This document shows positions 56,901 to 64,000 of a DNA stretch of 64,000 nt, in pieces (position 1 is the first letter of the stretch; each line of letters opens with the position of its first letter). This DNA comes from Euglena gracilis (Eukaryota > Euglenida > Euglenophyceae > Euglenales). The notes below the pieces were generated by a model. That model was not told where the DNA came from. It saw nothing but the letters and a program-made list of their open reading frames with translations, and ran no database searches. Position numbers and translations under genes: made by a program. The stretch spans positions 51,851,526 to 51,915,525 of the forward strand of contig CP154954.1 in NCBI GenBank assembly GCA_039621445.1, given 5' to 3'.

Positions 56901-57254
56901 GGGGGGTCTGCAAACCCTCAAAGATTGTATGATTGGGCATGGACAAAATCCATTCGACAAAATTGGTGGCAGAAAGGATTGGGCAATTTTCTTAAAAGGA
57001 TCCCGAAATACTTGGGCACCCTTTGGAAATCCCACAGCACTTCGGTCCAAAAAAAACAACCATTTGGGAAGCCTTTTCTGGAGATGCATCAAGAAAATAC
57101 TGAAGATGGCTTGGAAATATTTGGGCGATTTTTTTTGGCCAACCAGTTTTGTTCGAACCCATTTCATCAATGCCCCCCCTCCACCGGCAAACACAAAGAC
57201 AAATTTCATGGTGGTCAGGGTTGGGACAAGATCCTCTCTGCCAGCAGCCAACAC

Positions 57255-57418
57255 CTGAGGCGCTGCAGCACGGCGCTGTGCGTCACGGGGCTGATGTTCT
57301 CCATCATATGGAAGAGGTTCTTGCGGCCGCAGTTGGCGAGCAGCTTGAGGGGCTGGTGGTATACGGAGAGCAGCGTCATCAGGAAGTCCACGGCGCCAGG
57401 CCCCGGCCCACCACAGCG
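57255..57418 (-). CDS. Exon 10
   Basis: Reads AVDFLMTLLSVYHQPLKLLA, then GRKNLFHMMENISPVTHSAV, to LQRL. Donor GTGTTG; acceptor GCACCAG gives an extra RCGGPGPG at the start. Confidence 0.75.
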
Positions 57419-57792
57419 CTGGTGCCTATCGTCCTTCCCGCTCACTGAAACCCGGGCAACGGGGCGGCAAACGTCCATCACACCTTCGGCACATTTCAGG
57501 TGGTACAGGACGGGTGGGCCGGAGCCTGGTCGCCGTACGGAAAGGTGCGCCATTGACTGGCCACGTCCGCCCAATTCAGCTCCTGCGTCGGAGGCAGCAG
57601 GAAGAGTTGACCGCGGCTCGGCTTGCCAAATTCTGCGGAGTCCGAAATGGTCACCCCGCTCAACGCACAACTGTCCCTGCGCAATCCGTCGTCTGGCATG
57701 GTGCAGCTTCCTGGCACACTCGGGGTGCAGAGGTACAGCCCCGACACCCCAAGACTCCCCCCAAACGCCACGTACCCTGCTGCTGCCCACAC

Positions 57793-57955
57793 CTGCCGCT
57801 GGATGCACGTCTGCAGCAGCATCTCCTCGTGGCTGACGATGACGTCCTTCACCGTGCCCTGGTAGCTCGGCGCCTCGATGGGGGCCCGCCAGTCGCTCTC
57901 CAGCCGGAAATACGCGAAGAGGCTCAGGGAGTGCACATTGAAGCCCGGTGGGTAC
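57793..57955 (-). CDS. Exon 9
   Basis: Reads YPPGFNVHSLSLFAYFRLES, then GTVKDVIVSHEEMLLQTCIQ. Acceptor CTTACAG, donor GTGTGG. About 54 codons. Confidence 0.8.
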
Positions 57956-57984
57956 CTGTAAGGCCGTGCCAGGGCTTTGGCCAG

Positions 57985-59175
57985 GGCGGTCCTTAAGCAA
58001 AAAAAAATCCTGTCCCCATACACTTCAACCAAAAAATAAAGAAAAGGGGATTTTGGCCGGGTAATTTTTTTTGAAATTTTTTTTTGAAAAATGAACCCAA
58101 AATACATGGTTTTTTGATGAAAAATCACATTTTTTTCCCCAAAAAATCTCTAAAATTCTAGGGTTGAAAATTGTTAGTTTTTAGGAGGGCGGTCAAAAAA
58201 ATGCAGGTCAGAAAAATGGGACCAGATTTTGGAACATTCAAATTTTACTGACATTTTTTTCCTTGGAATTTTTTTTGGATTTTTAGTGGCATTTCTTTGC
58301 TTCCAAAATCTCTCAAAATCAAAATTTTGGGAAATGTTGAAATGTTAGAAGGTGCGAAAAAAAATGGGGTTTGGGGTTTGGGCAACATTTTGGGCAGCAT
58401 TTTCACCAATTTCGGGAAAACAAGGTATTTGGGCTGAAAAAAATTTGAAAATTTTTTGAAAAATGAACCCAAAGTACCGGGGGGGGGGGGGAATTGGGGC
58501 TAGATAAATTAGAACCGACAAAATTGGAAGCCGAAAAAATTGGTGCCAAACCTGAAAACGGCCCGGAAAAAATTGGCAGGATTTTTTATGTGAAAACGTC
58601 CAGTTATGGCAAGATTTCTTCCATGGCAACCAAAAAATTGGGGGAAAATGGGAAAAAATTGGCAGGATTTTCAAAAAAGGGCCGGAAAAAATTGGCAGGA
58701 TTCTGTACGCCAATTTTTTCCCAATCAATTTTTTTCGGCCCCCCACCCCCCCCCCCCCCCCCCGGTACATGATTTTTTTATGGAAAACACAAAAAAAATC
58801 TCAAAGATTTCAGGGTTAAATTTGGTAGTTTTAGGAGGGGGGTGGAAAATAACGGTCAAAAAAAGTGGACCAAATTTTGGCACAGTAGAAATTTTACTGA
58901 CATTTTTTCTCTTGGAAATTCAATTTTTCAATGGCTTTTTTTGTTTCAAAAAACTCTCAAAACTAAATTTCTGAGAAAATGTTGAACTTTGGAAGGTGTG
59001 AAAAAATGGGGGTTTGAGGGGTTTCTTGGGGGGACCTCCCATTTGGGTCCCAAAATGGGTTAAAAAAAACACCCGGCGCCGAAGGCGCCGGAAAATTTTT
59101 TCGGGTCCAATTTTTCGGGTTTCTGTGTATTGGGGGGGGGGCGGTCCTTAAGGGGCGGTCCTTAACTAAAAAAAA
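57985..59175. repeat. GGCGGTCCTTAAG-bounded A/T-rich repeat
   Basis: GGCGGTCCTTAAGCAAAAAAA (57986) and TCCTGTCCCC at one end; GGGCGGTCCTTAAGGGGCGG then TCCTTAACTAAA and TCCTGTCCCT (59142-59185) at the other. Between them lie two parallel stretches, for example ATGAACCCAAAATACATGG (58091) and ATGAACCCAAAGTACCGGG (58463), and TTTTGGAA/TTTTGGCA...ATTTTACTGACATTTTTT (58228; 58875). This points to an internal tandem duplication of about 370-650 bp units. Confidence 0.6.
59073..59091. repeat. GGCGCC-GAA-GGCGCC mini-hairpin
   Basis: CCGGCGCC, loop GAA, GGCGCCGG, followed by AAAATTTTTTCGGG. A two-base longer version of the family. Confidence 0.85.
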
Positions 59176-59636
59176 AAGTCCTGTCCCTTATGAACCGCCC
59201 TGGCTTTGGCAAACCACCGGGGGACACTGGGGAGGCTTTGGCCGAAATGGAGCGCTGGCGTTGTTGAAGAAACCCACATGCCACCGGGAGGCGAAGAGGA
59301 TTGGGAACCTATGACGTCCGGGGTGCGAGTTCAATACTGCACACCATGCACTCAGTTTGTGACACCGACGCAACATCACCCCCCCCCCCCCCTGGACCCT
59401 GGATCCCCAAAATCTATCACCCCCGGGTCAACCAGAAAGACGCTGAAAAATAAATCCCCGCCCCAGTGGAAAAAAAAAACGGAGAGCAGCAGGGAAATTT
59501 AGCTTTGCTGCAAAACCGATTTTGCGTCATTTTTTTTGTACAACGAAGCTGCAAAAATAGATCTTTCTTGTTTTGAGATTATTATCATTGAACACATTCG
59601 CCTTTGAGCCCTCAGTCGGTTTCCACAAATGCACAC

Positions 59637-59815
59637 CTTGCCACCAAGCTGTCCTTCCACTCCCAATCGCCAAAGACGTCTGCCGGGGGCGTGTCGTCCG
59701 CCATCAGCACAGACCGGGTGTACGCCTCGACCCGCAGGCGCTGTGACAGCCACTCGCACAGCGGCATGCCGCACACGAACTGCTCGAACGTCACGTCCTG
59801 CTCCAGCTCTGCGTT
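59637..59815 (-). CDS. Exon 8
   Basis: Reads NAELEQDVTFEQFVCGMPLC, then RSVLMADDTPPADVFGDWEW, to KDSLVAR. Donor GTGTGC; acceptor GTTGGAG or, 7 bases later, CGCAG. Confidence 0.72.
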
Positions 59816-60208
59816 CTCCAACACATGGTTGGAAGCAGCACACCACCAGGGGGGGGGGGGTAAATCGCACACGGGTGGGCGAAAACTGCAAAAAAAACTG
59901 CACAATCAAAAAATCCTTTGCCATGTGCGAAATTCTGCTCCAGAGAACTTAGAAAAACTCCACTTTTTCCAAAAAAAAAGCTCACAAAACAGATGCAACC
60001 TACAAAAATTTACCACCGTTCAAAATCGGGAAAAATACTCAAAAAAAACTGCAAAAAAGGTGAAAAAGCCAAAATTTGAAAACCTTAAAACTGAACGGCG
60101 CACATTTCCCGCTCCCTGCCACGACCTGCCCCAACTTTGCCTGCCTGACGCCCAAGGGGGGGGGTCGTGAGCTTTTTGGAGGTCAGTGGGCTGGCCCAGG
60201 CACAGCAC

Positions 60209-60295
60209 GGTGATGCCCTCGTGCAGGGACCGCGGTTCGGCCACGGCCCCATGGCGGCAGTGTGCCTGCAGCACCCCAATCATGTCCCGCAGCAC
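60209..60295 (-). CDS. Exon 7
   Basis: Twenty-nine codons, VLRDMIGVLQAHCRHGAVAE to LHEGIT. Acceptor CCCCACCAG; donor GTGCTG is a weak choice because the frame stays open further left. Confidence 0.62.
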
Positions 60296-60564
60296 CTGGT
60301 GGGGCAGCGGTCAGGAATGCAAAAAACTGCTAGAAAATAGTGGGAAAACGATTCGCGAATAAAAAACTGCAAAAATTATTCATGGCAAAAATTCATGCAA
60401 CAATTATTTGGAGAAAACACAAATGCATCCAAATTCCCAGGTAGTAGACAACAAACCACCACCACCAGGGTGGAAGATAACCCCACATGGCAGTACCCCC
60501 GGTTTCCCTTACTTGTACCTACAGAAAACCGCGATTTGGGCCCAAAACTGGAAACCGATTGAGA

Positions 60565-60616
60565 TATCACAAACCGTATCGGTTTGTGATACACAAACCG
60601 ATACGGTTTGTGTATC
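60565..60616. repeat. Two overlapping perfect hairpins, ACAAACCG/CGGTTTGT core
   Basis: TATCACAAACCG-TAT-CGGTTTGTGATA (60565-60591) and GATACACAAACCG-ATA-CGGTTTGTGTATC (60588-60616) share four bases. A further ACAAACCGTG half-site lies at about 60627. Confidence 0.85.
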
Positions 60617-60795
60617 ACAACGATTCACAAACCGTGTGTCATTGTGATCCACGGGATAGATTTCACGATGTGCCGGCCGGATTAGTGCCGACGGGTGTGA
60701 AAAACATGCTGATATAAAAAAAATTGTCCAGAAGCCGACACACAGATCTGGACACACAGATCAACCACAGCACACAAACAGACTTGAAACCATAC

Positions 60796-61023
60796 CGTTG
60801 GCTCCGCAACGCCAGACACCGTCAGCGTGTGGGTCTCCCCCACGCCGAGGCTCTTCTCCACCTCGTCGTACAGGCGGTTGGACTGCAGTCCCGACACAAT
60901 ATGTGGGATCAACGCCATGGTGACAAGGGAGCCGAAGACGAGGCGCAGGACGCGGTAGCACACGAGGGCGTTCTCGCAGAGGGTCGATTGGCTGGCCGCG
61001 TCCCCCGGGCGGGTCTTTGCCAT
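60796..61023 (-). CDS. Exon 6
   Basis: Seventy-six codons, MAKTRPGDAASQSTLCENAL, then VLRLVFGSLVTMALIPHIVS, to TLTVSGVAEPT. Acceptor CTCCCCAG, donor GTATGG; in phase with exon 5. Confidence 0.8.
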
Positions 61024-61693
61024 CTGGGGAGGGTACACAATACCGGGGGGGGGGGGCTGGGTTGAAGCGTGTGATGTGTGTTTGTGTTGCACAAATTGCT
61101 TGGCATCAATCTCTGAAAAAGCCGATTTCCTTCTGTGATATTGCTTTTTGAAGTACGGAGAACATGATTGACGGATTAAATGACCCCCGAACGAACGGTT
61201 AGATTATTCGGTGACAGCAAAACTTCAAATCATCAATTTACTACGAGTGCAAATAGCACCAATCTGGTTGTGCCCAAAATTTTTCCAAAAAATCTCCCTG
61301 TCTGGGGCACACCATTGCTTAGCGACCCCCCGGGGGGGGGTCACTTTCCACTCTGAAAAAACCAGTCAGTCACCTTTTCCCCCAAAAAAAACAGCCAATC
61401 ACTTTCCCCCCCCCCCCCCCTCCCTGGGGGATCGGCCACTTTTGAATGCGCTCATGTTGGCAAGGCAATATTGCCAAAAAGTCTCAGAGAATTCCAAAAA
61501 AAAATACGGCGCATTCGGCACCAGGCCAGCCACTTTTTTCATTTTCGGGCCTACCCCGCCCCCGGGGGGGGGCTCTTGGCCAGAAAACCAGTCAGTCACT
61601 CTGAAAAAACCAGTCAGTCACCCCCCCGGGGGGGGGGGGGGGGGGGGGGCAGGTGTTAAGGAATGGTATGGTCTGGGGGCAGGACGGCCGTAC

Positions 61694-61801
61694 CTCCTGG
61701 GCGGTGCGCTGGAGGTCCGCGAAGGAGGGGGCGGCGTGCCACACGGTGCCGCGCAGGAAGCGGGACTGGTTCTGCATGTCGTCGAACTTCATCACCAAAT
61801 G
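61694..61801 (-). CDS. Exon 5
   Basis: Thirty-six codons, HLVMKFDDMQNQSRFLRGTV to DLQRTAQE. Acceptor CTGCGGGCAG, donor GTACGG; phase 0 at both ends. Confidence 0.78.
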
Positions 61802-62095
61802 CTGCCCGCAGAACGGTGCGCTGGGCTATGCGTGCCCATGTGTGCGTGTGCGTGTGCCTGTGTGCGTGTGCGTGTGTCCAAAGCATCCCTCCTCCATCCC
61901 TCTCCATTTTTCCTTGAGGGGAAAGGGTTGGGAAGGGAAATCCAAACCAAAAAAAACACGACCCCTTGCAGAATACCCTTGCCGACGTTTATCGGGAGGG
62001 GATGGAACGTGGACAATGCCAAGGGCTTCGACTTGAAATCAAACCAGAAAGGGTTCGACTTCGTCAATACACTCTGTTAGTGGCCTCAGTCCTGA

Positions 62096-62137
62096 CTGGG
62101 GGTTCAACGATGGCTCGACGAAGATGAACCGCATCAC
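62096..62137 (-). CDS. Exon 4, microexon
   Basis: Fourteen codons, VMRFIFVEPSLNPQ, acceptor CCCTCCAG and donor GTCAGG, in phase with exons 3 and 5. The frame stays open beyond, so the donor could be further left. Confidence 0.55.
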
Positions 62138-62469
62138 CTGGAGGGCAGGAGGGTAGGAGGGCACGGCGTCCTTTCCTCCGCACCAAAAGGAGTCTGGGCA
62201 ATGCTCTGACTCACAAGACACTCCGATCCTTGCTGCAGGTGGGCAGGGCAAAATCTGGGTAAAAAGGTGTGCAGCAATTCACACCTTGTTCCAAAGCTTG
62301 TGACACTTGTGACTCGTCCAACTTGTTCAGATCACTTTGTTCCAATGTGACAATAAATGCGTCCCAAACCCCAACCATTAGCCTGGCAGTCACATTGGCT
62401 AAAATTTGCCGTGGGAGAAAGAGGAAGGTCGACGGCAGGCGGGTGGGGAGGGGGCGAGGCAGCGCGGAC

Positions 62470-62625
62470 CTCCTGGCACGCACGGGAGGCAATGTTGCGC
62501 CGGTGGGCAGCGGACAGCATGTTAGCGTTCAGGACGACGAGGCACGGCACCGTGCGCTTGGTGGGGGTGGGCCCCTCCGGCACGTCGGCACACAGCTGGT
62601 TGAGCTTGTTGTCGAGGTCGTCCAC
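62470..62625 (-). CDS. Exon 3
   Basis: Reads VDDLDNKLNQLCADVPEGPT, then VPCLVVLNANMLSAAHRRNI, to SRACQE. Donor GTCCGC; the acceptor (TGCAAG) is weak, so the right edge is approximate. Confidence 0.7.
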
Positions 62626-62693
62626 CTTGCAGTCGATGGCAGCAGGCGCAGGCACATATACATATAAATTGGCATATACATACACACATACAT

Positions 62694-62837
<144 letters not shown>

Positions 62838-63223
62838 CTACCCACCCACCTTTCTACCTACCTGCCTGCCTGCCTCCCTACCTAACTACCGGCCCACCTA
62901 CATACGTGCGTACACATACATATAGGCTTGCATGCATGCATGCATACAGAGATAAACATATGTGCGTCCATATGTGCATACATACATACATGCATACATA
63001 CACATACACGTACATACATACGTGGGTTGTACACAAACACACAAACACACGAACACACACAAGCATGTACGCCAGCTTCAGAATGCAAATTGAACCTCTT
63101 TTTGCCTGCATTAACCACCCACAAAACAAAACATGCATGCTATATGCTGACATGATACACGCAGACCAGAAGTCAGAGCCTTTTTTTAAAAAAAAAGGAA
63201 GCCAGAGCCTGGGTCAGGTGCAC

Positions 63224-63322
63224 TGAGCACTCTGCCTCGCTGAGCAGCCCCTCGTAATACTGCCGGACCACAGCCGTGTCACGCGTGACGATCAAGGCGA
63301 AGGCCGAGTCGTCGTACTTCTC
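63224..63322 (-). CDS. Exon 2
   Basis: Reads EKYDDSAFALIVTRDTAVVR then QYYEGLLSEAEC. Acceptor TGTCGCAG; donor GTGCAC. Confidence 0.7.
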
Positions 63323-63459
63323 CTGCGACAGGTGTGGACACGTCCTCAACATTTTGCGCCACAGAGGAATGGACAACCCCCCAGAGCTTGCCTCAGACTT
63401 GAGGGGTTTCCCCTCTCCTTTCCTCATGTTTGTTGACATGTCTGATTTTCTGCCCGGCA

Positions 63460-63546
<87 letters not shown>

Positions 63547-63612
63547 ATGCGTGTGCGTGTGTGTGTGTGTGTGTCTCTCTCTCTCTGTGTGTGTGTGTGT
63601 CTGTGTGTGTGT
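63460..63612. repeat. (GCGT)n then (GT)n/(CT)n microsatellite
   Basis: About 85 bases of GCGT units followed by mixed GT and CT repeats, in intron 1. Confidence 0.95.
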
Positions 63613-63633
63613 GACTCCGGCCCCTGACCTCAC

Positions 63634-63875
63634 ACCCGGGCCAGGGGCTGGTCGCGCCACTCCGCCTCGCACGCCGTCCAGCGGAGGTGGCGGGCGTTGT
63701 CCTCCACGAGGTGGCCCCACGCCGCGACGCGCAGCTCGGCGGGGCTGGCCTCGAAGTGGGCCTCGTTGGCCAGGATGACCGCGCCCACGTCGGTGAAGGT
63801 GGAGTACTGGTGGTACGTCGCGATGCTGTAGTCCGGGGACGTGGAGGCGTGGTGCGACACCCGCACGTCCGCGAT
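63634..63875 (-). CDS. Exon 1 (first visible)
   Basis: Eighty codons, IADVRVSHHASTSPDYSIAT, then QYSTFTDVGAVILANEAHFE, to WRDQPLAR. Acceptor CTCCCGCCAG shows that more exons lie upstream beyond the window; donor GTGAGG. Confidence 0.8.
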
Positions 63876-64000
63876 CTGGCGGGAGGCGGACGCGGAGGGG
63901 AGCGCCCTACCAGGCATTTTTTTTTTGAAGGCGCCTTGAAAAACATTAAAGAATCCGCCCGGTAAAAAAATTCCAACTTCATGCGCAGAAACAGTCGTCG

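Noticed and set aside
57496-57792. Open minus-strand stretch between exons 9 and 10 as an additional exon
   Set aside because: It follows directly after exon 9's donor, lacks its own acceptor, and its codon use is not G/C-ending like the exons.

Overview
The window is eukaryotic nuclear DNA. It shows a gene split into many short GC-rich exons, AG-ended introns with pyrimidine-rich ends, long (AC)n, (ATAC)n, (CT)n and (GTGC)n microsatellites, retrotransposon remains and a short TTAGGG-type tract. Taxon is unresolved. Microsatellite load and strong G/C bias at third codon positions would suit a GC-biased metazoan such as a cyclostome, but the splice donors (mostly GTGTGN or GTCCGN, almost never GTRAGT) are not ordinary vertebrate ones, so a GC-rich protist or alga remains possible.

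Layout. 1-6.6 kb: a plus-strand, A/C-rich, coding-like region broken into many frames, which I could not assign to a family. 6.6-13.0 kb: tyrosine-recombinase (DIRS-type) retrotransposons. A 5'-truncated copy (recombinase end only, 7.39-8.34 kb) is followed 69 bp later by a structurally full copy (8.41-12.98 kb) with inverted terminal repeats, a Gag-like ORF, RT, RNase H, recombinase and an internal complementary region. 13.0-14.5 kb: poly-G palindrome modules and a (GTGC)n tract. 14.5-63.9 kb: one giant minus-strand gene, 5' end to the right, of which 67 candidate exons (about 8.7 kb, about 2,900 codons) are visible. It runs off the right edge and no terminal exon is seen on the left.

The gene's only clear domain is a P-loop ATPase module. 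Exon 51 (24.3-24.5 kb) carries Walker A and Walker B, and exons 52-53 carry the following helix and a sensor-like strand. The order (Walker A, DEFHML Walker B, then VILIANRSDEHD) resembles the fourth AAA+ unit of the RNF213/mysterin family. However, no second active P-loop and no RING finger are visible, so that assignment is tentative. Ser/Pro-rich linkers lie in exons 14, 40 and 41.

The introns are an archive of repeats: a 2.9 kb tandem duplication built from 201-bp and about 162-bp subrepeats (38.35-41.22 kb) with a diverged inverted relative at 44.5-45.4 kb; several dispersed families present twice or more; a recurring GGCGC-GAA-GCGCC mini-hairpin; perfect palindromes followed by poly-G-bounded copies of one arm; an antisense DIRS fragment; and a 390-bp (ATAC)n/(GTAT)n inverted microsatellite. 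No tRNA, rRNA or CRISPR was found.
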